Shown here: in pieces, positions 23,388-35,656 of the stretch | Layout: the number at the start of each line of letters is the position of its first letter | Position numbering within the stretch: position 1 is the first letter of the stretch | Assembly: GCA_963576725.1 (NCBI GenBank) | Contig: OY755246.1 | Location: 73,525,467 to 73,589,466 of the forward strand | Direction: 5' to 3' | Source of the DNA: Azorinus chamasolen | Taxonomy: Eukaryota > Mollusca > Bivalvia > Cardiida > Solecurtidae | Length of the DNA: 64,000 nucleotides | The notes under the pieces: generated by a model | Database searches by the model: none | Seen by the model: the letters and a program-made list of their open reading frames with translations, nothing else | Told to the model about the DNA's origin: nothing | Made by a program: the position numbers and the translations under genes

Positions 23388-24377
23388 TAGTAGGCAAGTA
23401 TGAATCGGGGAGAATGTATGGTGCTACTGGTGCTGTCACGTGACCTATGACGTCACATCGAGGTCACATCGAGGTCACGTTCCCTATCCCACATTCCTAT
23501 GACGTCACAATAGAGGTCAAGGCCACCCATCCCACCGGGGTTAACACCCTAGAATAATCGAGGTCACATCCCACATTCCTATGACGTCACAATAGAGGTC
23601 AACACCCAGAACAATAGAGGTCCCACCGTGGGTCAATCCCCTAGAATAATCGAGGTCACAATGGGAGGGTATCCTATGACTGAGCGGGAACAATGGAGGT
23701 CACGCTGACCATCCCGCATTCAATAGAAGGTAACATTTGCCCGCAGCCCCTGTCACCCATCCAACAGGGGTCGTCAACAGCGGGTGACCTAAAACTAAAA
23801 CTATAGAGGTCACGCTGGCTATCCCACATTCCATAGAAGGTATCGGGTGACAGTCTTAGAGTCTGAGTCATCAGAATGCAGGTAAATAAAAAAGTTTCCA
23901 CGACGTCATTTTAACTGATAGATACGCAGGAATCGTCTAATCAAGGTCTACTCCGTTCGCTTACGGAATTATATAGATCTATTCGCGTATACAGTTTCCA
24001 ATATCGTTCTCGTTTAATTCGTATAAATTTCGCTATGGGTTTGCTAAGTGTCCAGCCAAAATCTTCAGACGCGTGCCTCTGACGGGCTTAAGTGTTTACC
24101 CCTACAGCGCGATAAGGTATCGAAAGTTTATTGACCTTTTCTTCAAGGTCGTCAATGACCCGGTACGGATACAATGGCAGTCCTTTCGACACACTTTACC
24201 ACTGGAATGTAAAACTTCGTTAAACTTAACACCGCCAGATGAGGCACCGCGTCTGATCTGGATCCAAACTTTTTAACTCTCATCTTTCGGTTTCTTTACT
24301 TTGCGTTAAACTTAATTGGACAGAAATTACAGACGTCACTTTTAAAGCAGACGTTACTTATAAGTATTTTGGTATTA
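23388..24377 (+). repeat. Left arm of a ~1-kb inverted repeat
   Basis: Reverse complement of 47164-48768 once the 600-bp Naiad fragment inside that arm is removed. The outer half (23430-23860) holds imperfect internal repeats built on CCCACATTCCTATGACGTCA and AATAGAGGTCA; the inner half is less repetitive (CGTTCGCTTACGGAATTATA). Arms in opposite orientation enclose about 22.8 kb. They may be ends of a large composite element or two inverted copies of one dispersed repeat. No coding function seen. Confidence 0.85.
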
Positions 24378-25642
24378 AGGGTCTGTTTGTTAAGCTTGCA
24401 AAGGTTTATCGCTGTTCTCCAAACGAGATAATTATATCTAACCCTTTCACTGCATCAATATCGTCCGCTTAAAATTGTCATCTGCTGGTGTGTTTTTTTC
24501 TCAAAGTTACGTTTTAGCGGACATTTTGACATACCATTGGGTGTTGTTGTTGTAAAGAGGTGATATATATATAGGGATATTAAATATCCTCTGTTACTCA
24601 AGATATTCGATCTACCAATCCCTTTATATAAACGAAATGACTGACTCATAGAGAGTACTAGTCTGAGCACGTCCAAAAAGGTGCGGTCATTCTCTTTATA
24701 TATATAATAGCGGTACTAAAATTTTATATCCGGTAACTGACACGTCATTTCTAGATCCGCCTTGAAAGTGTGAAGATTTTCTGAGTGCATTTTAGTATAA
24801 AATCATTTTCGCGCATTCGCAAACAGAGTAGACCGGGCGTTATAATCGGTTTCATTTCCATATACTATATAGCATTTTGATACCTCAAAGGAATAACTTT
24901 GAAAACATGCAGCATACGACATTTTGGCAAACAAATAGTTATAGAACAAACGCGATATCCGATTACGATTTACACTTTTGCTTTAACCCTCAAATGTTGG
25001 ACAGGCCCTCTCCGACATTTAGAACTAGATATAGGAGCCTCTGATTCGGGTCTGCATAGTGCATCATTCGAAATCGCCTATTAAGTTTAAGCCTTTGCTA
25101 CTAAATGTCAATGGGCTATTCAACTCCCAAATTCGTCGTTTAAAGGGTTAATATTTGTAAGTTTTACGTTCTACAAGTATCGTATTATAACTGGTATTCC
25201 GTAAATTATCGTATAATAGTAGAGCTGGTTACCCGTATATATAAGATATAAGTTTACGTTGGACCCAAAACCAATCGATAGAATATATGTATAAAAGTTT
25301 AAATACGGAGCACTGGACTGAATTTTCAATTATAGATATTTTAACTTTTTACTTCCTAGATACGCCTTTGTAAACGGAGTAGACCCAGATCAATCAGTTC
25401 CTGTTGGAGCTTAAATGTCGAGTCGTCTCTTCTGGATCTACTCTATTTGCAGATGCGTGAAAACACGTTTTTAGAGGGAAAGGGATAAGGCACATAGAAT
25501 CTAATTTAGACGTGGTTCGGTCGCCAAGCGTTAATTTAAGCATTTAAAAATATACTGACCCGAGAGTAAATTGAAAATTATAACGACAGTTAAAGCGATA
25601 CATATATAAACAGCGGGAAATGATTTGTGGTTAGAATCGCTT
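24378..25642. other. Unassigned stretch with a dispersed short motif
   Basis: Contains GATACGCCTTTGTAAACGGA at 25357, related to words at 15157 and 22291, and GCAAACAGAGTAGACC near 24821. Otherwise no gene, RNA or repeat was recognised. Confidence 0.35.
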
Positions 25643-26153
25643 ATTGTCTTTTAGTTTGATTGTTTCCAAATATGAAAGAGAAGAGGCGATGCCTCTTGAG
25701 GTAGGGGGCGATGCTTCTTGAGGAATGGGTGGAGCGATGCCTCTTGAGGAGGAGGAGGAGGTGTAGGAGTAGACAATGCCTCCTAAGGAGGAAGAGGAGG
25801 AGGAGGAGGAGTAGGCGATGCCTCCTAAGGAGGGGGAGGAGAAAGAGTAGGTGATGCTTCCTAAGGAGGAGGAGTAGTAGTAGGCGATGCCTCCTAAGGA
25901 GGAGGAGGAGAAGGAGGAGTAGGCGATGCCTCCTAAGGAGGAGGAAGGAGGCATCGCTTTCTTCTCCTCCTCCTCCTCCTTGGGAAGCATCGCCTACTCC
26001 TCCTCTTCCTCCTCCTTAGGAGGCATCGCCTACTCCTATTCCTCCTCCTCAAGAGGCATCGCCCCACCCCTTCCTCAAGAAGCATCACCCCCTACCTCAA
26101 GAGGCATCGCCTCTTCTCTTTCATATTTGGAAACAATCCAACTAAAAGACAAT
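25643..26153. mobile_element. Foldback element with GGA/TCC-rich arms
   Basis: The ends are inverted (TTGTCTTTTAGTTTGATTGT at 25644; its complement, with small changes, ends near 26153). The arms consist of repeated GCGATGCCTCCTAAGGAGGA-type units on the left and their complements on the right, with the centre near 25945. The purine-rich left half and pyrimidine-rich right half would form one long hairpin. The serine/glycine-rich frames on either strand follow from the repeat and are not genes. Class unknown; foldback transposons with internally repetitive arms are the closest match. Confidence 0.75.
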
Positions 26154-26243
26154 CACATCTAAAATGGCGCGAGAAGTTGTTACGAGATGAAAGAAACAAA
26201 CCCATTTCACACCTACTAAACGAGATAGAGCGGTTATAAGTTA

Positions 26244-26280
26244 GAGAGACAGATAGACAGACAGACAGACAGACAGACAA
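26244..26280. repeat. (GACA)n microsatellite
   Basis: Eight or so GACA/GATA units just left of the LTR remnant. Confidence 0.85.
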
Positions 26281-26302
26281 ATGTTATATATATTTACAGA
26301 TA

Positions 26303-26357
26303 TAATAAAAGGTAGAAATTTAATCAGAATCTGTTTCATTATTTTTATCTTTATCCT
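26303..26357 (+). mobile_element. LTR remnant (R/U5-like) preceding gypsy pol copy A
   Basis: About 55 bases (ATAATAAAAGGTAGAAA, then TTTCATTATTTTTATCTTTA) match 47073-47121 inside the LTR at 46325-47163. It is followed directly by RT coding sequence, so primer site, gag, protease and the start of RT have been lost. Confidence 0.6.
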
Positions 26358-26377
26358 CAGGTATCAGGTGCCAAAAT

Positions 26378-29111
26378 TTTCAGCACATTAGATTTAACAT
26401 CAGGTTATTTTCAAGTCCCAGTAAGACAACAGGACATCCCCAAAACCGCATTCTCAACAAAATACGGTCATTATGAATTTACATCCACCCCATTTGGCAT
26501 GACAAACAGTGGTGCAACTTTTCAACGGGTTATGGAGTTAGCTTTGAAAGGATTGCAATGGCAAACATGTATTATATACATAGATGACTGTATTGTATTT
26601 GGTTCAACATTGGAAGAGCACAATGAAAGACTAAAGGCAGTTTTGTAGAGGTTCAGAGAAGCAAACTGAAAACTTAAACCTAAGAAATGCAATCTCTTGC
26701 AGGAAGAGGTCATTTTTCTCGGTTTTAGAGTGTCCGAAAAAGGAATAGAGCCCGATCCAAACAATGTAGCTAAAGATTTACAATGGAAAATTCCAAGTAA
26801 TGTTACTGAGGTGAAACAATTCTTAGGCATGTGCTCATATTACTTGAAACATATAAAAAATTCAGTGTAGTTGCAAAACCTCTGTTTGACCTGACCAAAA
26901 CAGAAAGCAAATTGAAATGGACCAAAGAATGTGAATCTGCATTTCAGTCTCTAAAGAACACCCTAGCAAGCCCGCCCATCATGTCTCTTCCCGCCAGTGA
27001 AGGTGAATTCATATTAGAAGTAGACGCATGTGATTTCGGAATTGGGGCAGTATTAAGCCAAGTTCAAAACGACAAGGAAAAAGTAATTGCTTATGCTAGT
27101 CGTTCACTAAATAAGGCCGAAAGAAACAATTGCGTTACAGATAAAAAACTCTTAGCTCTTAGATACTTTGTTGAATACTTCAGACACTATCTATTAGGGA
27201 GACAGTTTAAATGCAGATAAGATCATTAAGCATTGAAGTGGCTTTGCAACCTCAAGTCCCCGAAAGGTCGAGTCGCTAGATGGCTCGAGATTCTGTCAGA
27301 ATACCATTTCACTGTTGAATATCGCCAAGGGTCCAAGCATGGAAATGCAGACAGTCTTTCACGATGCCCCAATCCTGCCATGAAGTCGAAACAGATGAAA
27401 AGCTAAAATGTGGTCCTTGCAACAAGTGCAAAAAAAGAGCTGATCAGATGGACAGCAACTTTTTCAAAGACTTTTCTAGAAGTGAAGTTCTAAAGATTGC
27501 AAGACGCAACACTATAGAGACTCCAAAGGACTGGAAAGATGTAGTAAACAAGTTCTGGGAAAAGTTAAAAGAAGTCAATGTGACAAGTGTATGGTTAATA
27601 CTTCTAACCATGTATACTTTGTCAATGAAGCTAGCAGATAGTGTTATCTGTGATTCAGTACTGTAAGGGAATTGACGTTATGTGAAAGTATGATACTCCA
27701 TAAAACATGGGTAAATATTGTTTGTGCATGGAATAAAATATTGGGCATCTTAATAGATGTCTCAAAAGTCAAGAATAGTTATGTACCATGGTCAAAGGGG
27801 GTACAGTATAGGCGACCTGAAGGATTTACAGGCGGCGGACAAGGATATTGGTCCGGTTTTAAAATGGTTTCTGTCAGGGATACGTCCCACAGAACAGGAG
27901 ATTTCAGTATCAAGTCCAGCTACAAGGCATTATATTCTTTGCTGGAATGCACTTGTTTTGAATAATGGGTTATTATTCAGGAAATTTGAGAAAAAGGATG
28001 ACTCAGGATCCTTTACGCAGTACCTGCTGGATTGAGAAAAGATGTTCTTTACCAGATGCACAATAGTGTGTTGTCTGGTCACCTTGGGAAGAAAAAGACC
28101 AAGGAGAAACTTGTCCAAAGATACTATTGGCACGGTATTCGAGAAGACTGCAATAACTGGGTTGCAACATGTGAAACATGTGGTGTCAATAAACCCCCAT
28201 GTACAACACCCTTAGGTAATATGCCCGTAGGAGCCCCATTAGACAGACTAGACACAGCATAATTGGACCGTTACCACGGACACCAAGAGACAATAAATAT
28301 ATATTAGTAGTAACAGATCATTTTACAAAATGGGTAGAAATATTCCCCATACCAGACCAAACGGCAGAAACCACAGCAAGAGTTATATTAAATGAAGTAA
28401 TAGCCAGATACGATACCCCTGTATCAATTCATAGCGATCAGGGTAAAAACTATGAAAGTAGAATCTTTGGTGAAATATGTGGAATGCTTTAAATTAAGAA
28501 AACAAGAACCTCTGTACGGAATCCAAAATGCAATGGTCAAGCAGAAAGATTCAATAAAACACTAATTCGGATGGTGCGTGCATATCTAAAAGACAGTGAT
28601 CAAACTGACTGGGACTTAAATCTAGGTTGTTTAGCAGCAGCTTATAGAGTACTAAACTCACACCAAATTTGCTAATGCTAGGACGAGAGGTCAGATTACC
28701 TTCAGAAATCGCTTTTGGAAGCAACACAACCACTTCAGAACAAGTGTCATCATATGGTGATTATGTTGAAATCCTGAAATCAAAACTGCAAAAGTCTCAT
28801 GATATATGCCGAAAACATTTAGGGTGTGCACTCATTCGCAATACTGATATATATGACAACAAACAAATGTTGAATAAGTACAAGAAAGGAGATCCTGTAT
28901 GGTACCTACATACATCCCGAAAAACATCATTATGCCCCAAACTACAAATGCCTTACCCACAGGACCTTTTCTTGTCACTCAAGTACTGAGTAATCAAAAT
29001 TACAGAGTCCATTTCAAAAAGTCAGGAGAAACAAAAGTAATCCATCATGATAAACTCAAGCCATCTAAGGGTTCCTCTCCACCAATCTGGATAAGACAGC
29101 AGTCAAACTAG
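26378..29111 (+). pseudogene. pol: Ty3/gypsy pol remnant, copy A (RT, RNase H, integrase)
   Basis: Would copy and integrate a Ty3/gypsy retrotransposon. Order seen: RT (STLDLTSGYFQVP, TPFGMTNSGATFQ, catalytic YIDD at about 26580); RNase H (FILEVDACDFGIGAVLSQ, then YASRSLNKAE); a Cys-rich spacer (KCGPCNKCKKRADQM, 27400); integrase with H2C2 zinc domain (about 28060-28175), DDE core words VVTDHFTKWVEIF, IHSDQGKNYES and CNGQAERFNK; and a C-terminal region to the stop at 29109. It is dead: TAG at 26646, TGA at 26667, further stops near 27220, and frameshifts around 26860, 28015, 28255 and 28490. The N-terminal RT, protease and gag are missing. The same lesions are in copy B, so inactivation preceded duplication. 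Confidence 0.9.
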
Positions 29112-29217
29112 GCATCTACTGCAACTCTTTTACCATTCATTCATTATATAAATATGTTTATTTCAGTCAGAAAATTTACCGGTATGAGTCCAACCCTGTT
29201 CTACTTTCAGTACCAAT

Positions 29218-30231
29218 ATGTCCAACACTGGAGTAACCATACCCATCACAATATCCACATCATCAAATAAATTTATCAACAACAGAGGGAGAGTTTACAA
29301 ATGCCTGAAATGCCCAACAGATCCATATCAAGGAGAAAGAACAAAAGTAATCACTCACATCTACAGAAAACATACCGCCCTAGACAAAGTGCCATTCTAC
29401 TGCAACATCTGTAAATTCATCACAACATCACAAACAGAACTCGAAAGACACCTCAACCCAAAAATCTACCCCTCCCACACAGCAACCGTCCAAGCCATGC
29501 TAGATAATGATGAATACGTTAATGAAGCAACCAGCCTACTACAGAACACACATTATTACGCTCCAAAAGACCATACAGACTACAAACGTATAGGTAAAGA
29601 AGAAAGTAACATCATTTTTTAGCAACGCCAACGACAGAAAACGACAACAACACCTACAACAGCAACAACACACCAAGTACATGTAAGAGATGACACAGCA
29701 ACCAACAACTTACTCCGCAACATCTTACTTAAATGCAACATACCAACAAAATCTGACACAACACAAATACTTGCATCTGCGAACACAGAACACACTGCCA
29801 ACATCTTGCCTGCACTCCTAGGAGGTCACCAGCCTAGTGAGTGTAATTTCACACTTAACAGCAACCCACCAGCAACCCCTGTTCTGAAAAGCAAGCTTCA
29901 ACAGTCACAAACAAATACACCGCAACTAAAACCCAACAAGCAAATGCACCAAGCAGCATCTTCAACCACCACTTCATCCTCTTCATCAACAAAAACATGC
30001 CATCAATGCCCTATCATTCATCAAGAAATCCTTCAGTTGAAATCCGAAACAAAAACAATGGCAAAAGCTATGGACCAAATGATCAAAGAAATGGAAGAAT
30101 TAAGAAAAATAATAAAGGACAACCAACCTAGACACCACAGAGAAGACCGAGAAAACACACACCCATACAGTCGCCCAAACAACAACAGAAGACACTACAA
30201 CCAAAGAAACTATGACCACAGATACAATTGA
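29218..30231 (+). pseudogene. Zinc-finger / coiled-coil ORF downstream of gypsy pol, copy A
   Basis: I do not recognise this protein. Starting at ATG 29218 it has two C2H2-like fingers (CLKC...HIYRKH and CNICKF...H...H, residues about 25-80), then a Q/T-rich linker, then after 29806 a region rich in S/T/Q, a CHQCPIIHQEI word, a predicted coiled coil (QLKSETKTMAKAMDQMIKEM) and a basic H/N/R-rich tail ending at TGA 30229-30231. A TTTT stretch near 29616 creates TAG at 29620; sequence on both sides is in the same frame. It starts about 107 bases after the integrase stop, where some LTR elements carry a third ORF, but there is no signal peptide or membrane segment, so it is not env-like. A nucleic-acid-binding accessory or gag-like role is inference. 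Confidence 0.55.
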
Positions 30232-32419
30232 ACATACACCACATAACATCATCCTCCAGTACAGTATAACATATACAATGTATGATAATTCGATATCATA
30301 GACTGTTATTATTATTATTATCATAGACATAGACATAGTTTATTCGTAACTTATACATATAGTACCTCGTTACATATTCCATCATTTATGCATCATATTC
30401 AACAGGTCTAATCAAATCACGTGACATGCAAACAATTATATAGTAACATACCAAATCATATCAATATATATGCCTAACCCATTCAAACTTTGTGACGTAT
30501 ATATATATGCGTCATCTATAATTCTGTACTGTGAAAAATAGATACTTCAGAGAGATACTTCATAGAAACAGTATGCAGTGATTTTTAATGTTATATCTGC
30601 TGTGATTTAGCCATGGACTGCACCCAGAGTATATGAACCATACAACTATCCACTTATTACAGATAGACAATTATAGTATTGTGATCTACAGAACTGTATA
30701 ACTTCATTAAGAAAATATGAGCTGATCTACAGAACAGTATAACTTCATTTAGTAAAATATGGACTGTAAATAGAAATTTATAAAATATTAAGCCTACAGA
30801 AAATGATATGTAGTGCTGTTTTTCCAGTGAACATTTGATGGCCTCTACCTTGTGATTTATTTTATGTGAGACCCGTTATAACCACACATGGATTTGTATA
30901 CACATGGGAATGTAGCTTTAAATTACCAGAGACTTTCCAATTTATATCCATGTGTCATTGGACATTTTCATATAAGATCTTCTGACTACCAGATTGCTGG
31001 AAATAACTGTATATGATCCGGATCCAGCTACAGAAACATGTCTCGATCATTATAGACATTCCATTGCAGTGATAGACTACATGTCTCCAACCTATTCATG
31101 TGTACAGAATCATAGACTTTATATCCATGTACCTATGAACAGTATATCCACTTAAATAATATTTCCTTACTTATAGTTAGTACCTAGCTATGCAATGATA
31201 TTGCATTTGTTAAGACTTTTATTAATTTTAATACTTAAGATTAAGGTCAACGCACAAGGACTTTATTTTAGGTAAAGTAGCTACCATGGATATGCTTTTC
31301 ACACTAGTCTACTCTAAACTTTGAGATTTTATGACATTAAGTGACTGTCGTACTGTACTTATAGTAATGTAGAGCAACTGTGTTTTACTGTGAATGCTAG
31401 AGGCACAGTATTGTGTAGACACACAAAGTTTCAGGTTATTTCACATTTCCTGTGATTGAGTTGCAATATAATGTATGGTAGATCTATGTCGAAGGATCAG
31501 AAAAGTATTTGTTATCGAAAGCATTTGTTATCTAAAATTTAAAAATCATATTAATTATTAGTGAGTAAGTAGCCCATGGAAGATTGCAAATGACCTCCCT
31601 TGAAAAATGTGCATACTTATCTTATCTTCTTTTATTGATTTTCAAAGTTTCATTTATGATTGACATGTTCATGAATTACTTATCTTTGATACTTGCCAGA
31701 TTGTTTCCTTTGACTAATTAACAACCTTAACCATTATTTATGACAATTATTCTATTGTTGCGAAAAAGCAACAGATAAACTTTGGACTAGGTTCACTAAG
31801 GGGTGAAATTGGCCCCATTTGAGAACTCACCAATAATACCACAGTTACATGTTGGTGGTCGAAAAAGAAAGAAAACAATATTTTTTTCTCGAAAATAAAA
31901 GTCATGTTGCCATGGTAACCGTTTTAATATACTCCTCTAAAATCACATTTTTCATAAATTGTTGAGCATTACTTCATTAGAACATGTTTTTGAAATATGT
32001 TTTTGTGAAATAATGTGAGATAGCATGAACCCCATTTAAAACCTCAACAGGGCATGGTGAAAAAATGGATGTTGCCATAGCAACCAACAAGTTTTACTTC
32101 AGAAAAATATGTTTCTGAATATGAATCTTTCAATATCTCTTGTAATAAGATTACAGTGACACCAAAATGGCAGGAAGTGTATGAAACATTGTAAATATAT
32201 ATGATACAGTATCGTACTAATTGTAACATGTGTTACCATGGTAACCAATGCAACGGCTTCCTACTGATGATTTTTGTTCTTTTCTTTTTTAAAATATATT
32301 TAGCACTAACTTGACAACTTTAAAGGCCAAAATAGGAAATGACATGGTCCTCTTTAGAAACCCCAACTCTTAATGAATAATAAAAATGTGGTTGCCATGG
32401 TAACATTTTCAATATATTC
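30232..32419. other. Noncoding part of duplication copy A
   Basis: AT-rich, with recurrent GCCATGGTAAC-type words (31910, 32235, 32395). At 30499-30511 a TA run marks the empty site of the MITE found in copy B. No gene seen. Confidence 0.5.
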
Positions 32420-32574
32420 TCATATAAAATGGTATTCAGTTCTTAATGTTTCACGCAATACAAGATTATATTAGGTTATTCCTAAATATCTATTATGTCA
32501 CTGTCAGACATGTCTAAAGTTTCAAGTCACTCTCCAGCATCAGCAACAGTAAAAACCCTTTTTTAGGAACACTC

Positions 32575-33280
32575 AGGGTGAGCTTTTGTGATCGCCTGAT
32601 GTCCGTCGTCCCGCATCAACAATTTGAACCTTTAAAATTCTTCTCCTCTGAATCTACAGGGTTCTCAGCTTTCATCTTTGGTACATAGCATCACCTATAT
32701 GATCTACAAAAGTTATATAAATTATGGCCCTGGGGTCAAAATTGGCCCCGCCCCAGGGGTGCCTTGTTTTCAATAGAAACATATAGTAAAACTTTGAAAA
32801 TCTTCTCCTCTGAAACCAGAAGGTTCTCAGCTTTCATATTTGGCACACAGCATCATGTTCAGGTCCTCTACAAAAGTTATATTAATTATGGCCCTGGGGT
32901 CAAAATTGTCCCCGCCCCAGGGGTGGGCAGTTTTCAATGGAAACAAATAGTGAAAACTTTGAAAATCTTCTTCTCTGAATCTGTAAAGTTCTCAGCTTTC
33001 ATATTTGGCGCATAGCATCATGTATAGGTCCTCTACAAATTATGGCCCTGAGGTCAAAATTGGCCCAGCCCCAGAGGTGGGTAGTTTTCAGTAGAAACAT
33101 ATAGAGAAAATGTTGAAAATCTTCTCCTCTGAAACTGAAAGGTTCTCAGCTTTCATATTTGGCCATAGCATCATGTTCAAGTCCTCTACAAAAGTATTAT
33201 AAATTATGCCCCTGGGGTCAAAATTGGCCCGCCCCAGGACAGGCTAGTTTTCTATAGAAACATATAGTGAAAACTTTATA
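32575..33280. repeat. ~160-bp minisatellite, four units (copy A only)
   Basis: Units begin with CTTCTCCTCTGAA near 32639, 32803, 32967 and 33121, each containing TTCTCAGCTTTCAT and ATGGCCCTGGGGTCAAAATT. The preceding text (GTGAGCTTTTGTGATCGCC) is of a type common in mollusc repeats. Copy B lacks the whole interval 32420-33342. Confidence 0.85.
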
Positions 33281-34912
33281 TGTATGTCCCATCTAACACT
33301 AAGATTAACTGGTTTTCATTTGTTCCAAATAATGTCTTGGCCAGAGAACGTGTGTGGCTTTTTATAATTGATTCCCTGGTCATGCTTTCTATCCCAAGGT
33401 ACAGGGGTACGAAACTTCTCATAAAAGGATTGACGCACTGTTGACACTGCCCGACGAACACTCGACTTGCTGAGTCCGAATATAGTGGACAACAAATTGT
33501 TTGACATACCAGAAAATAACTTCAGAAGAAACAAACCGATACTTGTTCTTGAAGATCTATTTGGTGTGTTCTTAACTTTGTCGATCAGGTGCATGCATAC
33601 GTCATCAAACTGTTGACGAGTAAGTCCAGTGAGTGCTGCGTCAGAGTCATTAAGGGAGTCAAGGTTCAGTGACTTGTTCTGCGTGAGGCAGTCATTTCGC
33701 AATTTTCGAAGAAAATCGTTGATTGCAGTACGACTAAGATGTGATTTGTCTGTAAACGTTTGTATAGCGCCAACAGCTGTCGCCAAGAATGACCCCTCAC
33801 TGATGTGAACTGGACAGCATCTGGCGCCTGAAGGTATCAGGATATTGTGAAAGAACAGCAACGGCTCTCTGCTGACAAGTTGACCAGCTTCGGCCCGGGT
33901 CGTTTACAGACGAAACATCTTGAAGGACTTCGGCTGGTAGATGCTATCTTCAATATCACCTGTAAAATACGATTAGATACTCTCAATAAATATATTATGT
34001 TTTATATGGTTTCCCTATAAATTGTTTTCAGCATTGAAGACAGATTGTTGCTTACAGTAGACTGAAAGTAAAGCAGAATGCTTATTTAAGTGTGTGAAAA
34101 AAACAAAAAACAAACAGAGCTTAACAAAGAGCTTTCTGTTCTACATTCAGTCTGATTTATGCTACCATTTGCTTGAATATAGGAAATATTTTCATTGTTT
34201 CTCCGAATCTATCGGTACTAGACTCGCATCCTTCATAAGAAACTGCCGTTTTTCTACATACAGAGACAATGTCGACAGTAGGGTTTGAACCAACGACCCT
34301 CAGTAACAGGTTAAATAATCACAATGTCAAGGACTCAGATTACCAATTGATGAAGGAGGCGATTCTGAAACATGCTATGTGTGAGCTGTTCGATTAACCC
34401 TATATTTACAGAGCTGTCAGAGCATATTACTTTTAATCTCACTTGAAACAAGAAGTTTTATAACTGCATATGAAAGTTATTGTGATTGAGAAAATTACAA
34501 ATGAAATGAACCGTTTACAATTTAATTATTATGCCATCAGAGCGCTTTTGATTACGATTCTATATTTTCTATTTCTCCGGAATATGTAGTCTACTTGTAA
34601 ACGGTTTATATATGATAGAATATGGACTTTGTTACTCACAGACGCTGGGCTAAAGAACTGTTTAGATGATGACGGCTGAGGTACATAGTCTGCATCACTG
34701 TCATTGGGGTGACATAGGCTTGTGTGGCTTCTGTTTGTTCTTGTAGAATTTAATTCGGCAGGCACCGCAAACTACATCACTGTCGTCAGGATAAATGGCA
34801 AAATGACTCTGTAGATACTTCCTGATGGATTCATTTACAGGACGTGTGTCACTTTGTTTGGCACGTGTATTGCAGACATTTGTAGCTTTTCACCATTCTG
34901 AAAAAAGTTAAA
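33276..34912 (-). pseudogene. DDE (PIF/Harbinger-like, DDE_Tnp_4 type) transposase remnant, copy A
   Basis: Cut-and-paste transposase gene read right to left. Exon at about 34912-34640: Cys motif VCGACRIKFYK recognisable in copy B, then DSDADYVPQPSSS; it ends at a good splice donor (GTGAGTAAC, complement of 34631-34639). Acceptor TTTTACAG lies at about 33960. The next exon has CFVCKR, then after a frameshift FFHNILIPSG, a helix-turn-helix-like part ([19 protein letters not shown]), and, in another frame, [14 protein letters not shown] and ILVLDGTYI with the first catalytic Asp. The rest of the DDE domain is missing where minisatellite sequence begins at 33280. Frameshifts and stops make it non-functional. 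Family assignment rests on the order of these motifs and is moderately sure. Confidence 0.6.
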
Positions 34913-35285
34913 CCATTTTGAAAATAAAATATTTAATAATTCTGAAAACAAAAATACCTATTTCTTATCAGAAAAATACTTTTTAAGAAAAAAAAAGTTT
35001 AATGGGTGATGAGTTTTCAACCCGGATCGCCTGGACGATAGGCCGTCACGTTTACCTCTAGACCATAGCCGACGTACACACCCAGGAACGTTTATGTTAT
35101 CCATAAAATGTAAACTTGTCTAAAAATAGAACAGAGTTTAGGTTTATGCAGACGATGTTTTTAAAATCGTTTTAAAAAGGAATGTCTACATGGCTAGACT
35201 ACATTATTTTATAATTTTTTGCCGCCAGACTAGATATGACGAAATATGCGTAGCGTAACTAACGATTATCAACAAAACATGTACA

Positions 35286-35656
35286 CTTGAGTATGCAGCT
35301 GCTGTGTGGCATTCAAGTGCATACGTTTCACAATTGAATAAAATCCAAAGACAAGGACTATGCATTTGTTTAAATTCGTTCGGATCAGCCAGCTGTGAGA
35401 GCCTTGAGGTTCAGGCTAACATACTGCCTCTGGAGCTACGCAGAGAAGAAATAATCATTAGAGAAAGTGCCAAAATTTTGACAAAACCTAGCAACTCCCT
35501 TATCAAAGAAAAGTTTACCTATAGTAATGATAAAGATACAGCCAGCCATCGCAAGAGAACTACCCCCATGACATGTATGCTCCAGCTGATCAAAGAGATG
35601 GAGAATATTACTGAGATTGACACAAAGTGCCTGGAGACAGAAATTACCTACCTAAT
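35286..35656 (+). pseudogene. Non-LTR retrotransposon RT-thumb fragment, copy A
   Basis: Encodes the C-terminal part of a non-LTR RT (EYAAAVWHSSAYVSQLNKIQ, then LPLELRREEIIIRESAKIL). In copy B the same frame continues into an RNase H domain; here it is cut at ATTACCTACCTA and joined in frame to gypsy RT of copy B. The resulting chimeric frame (35304-35912) is a by-product of the duplication junction. Confidence 0.75.

Larger units (their letters stand above)
26378..35656 (+). repeat. Tandem duplication, copy A (9.3 kb)
   Basis: Nearly identical in order and sequence to 35657-44567. Both carry gypsy RT-RNase H-integrase, zinc-finger ORF, long noncoding part, DDE transposase remnant (minus) and a non-LTR tail ending ATTACCTACCTA. 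Copy A alone retains 32420-33342; copy B alone has a 597-bp MITE. Many small indels of 4-15 bases also differ. This is either a real recent duplication or two haplotypes placed in tandem by assembly. Confidence 0.9.

Noticed and set aside
25631..26162. Serine/glycine-rich and Glu-rich proteins on both strands
   Set aside because: Produced by the GGA/TCC-rich foldback repeats; the mirror arms give the same peptide on each strand.
35018..35085. tRNA gene on the minus strand (box A-like TGGTCTAGAGGTAAACG; also in copy B near 43913)
   Set aside because: The T-arm does not pair and no acceptor stem closes; at best a decayed tRNA-derived repeat, too weak to annotate.
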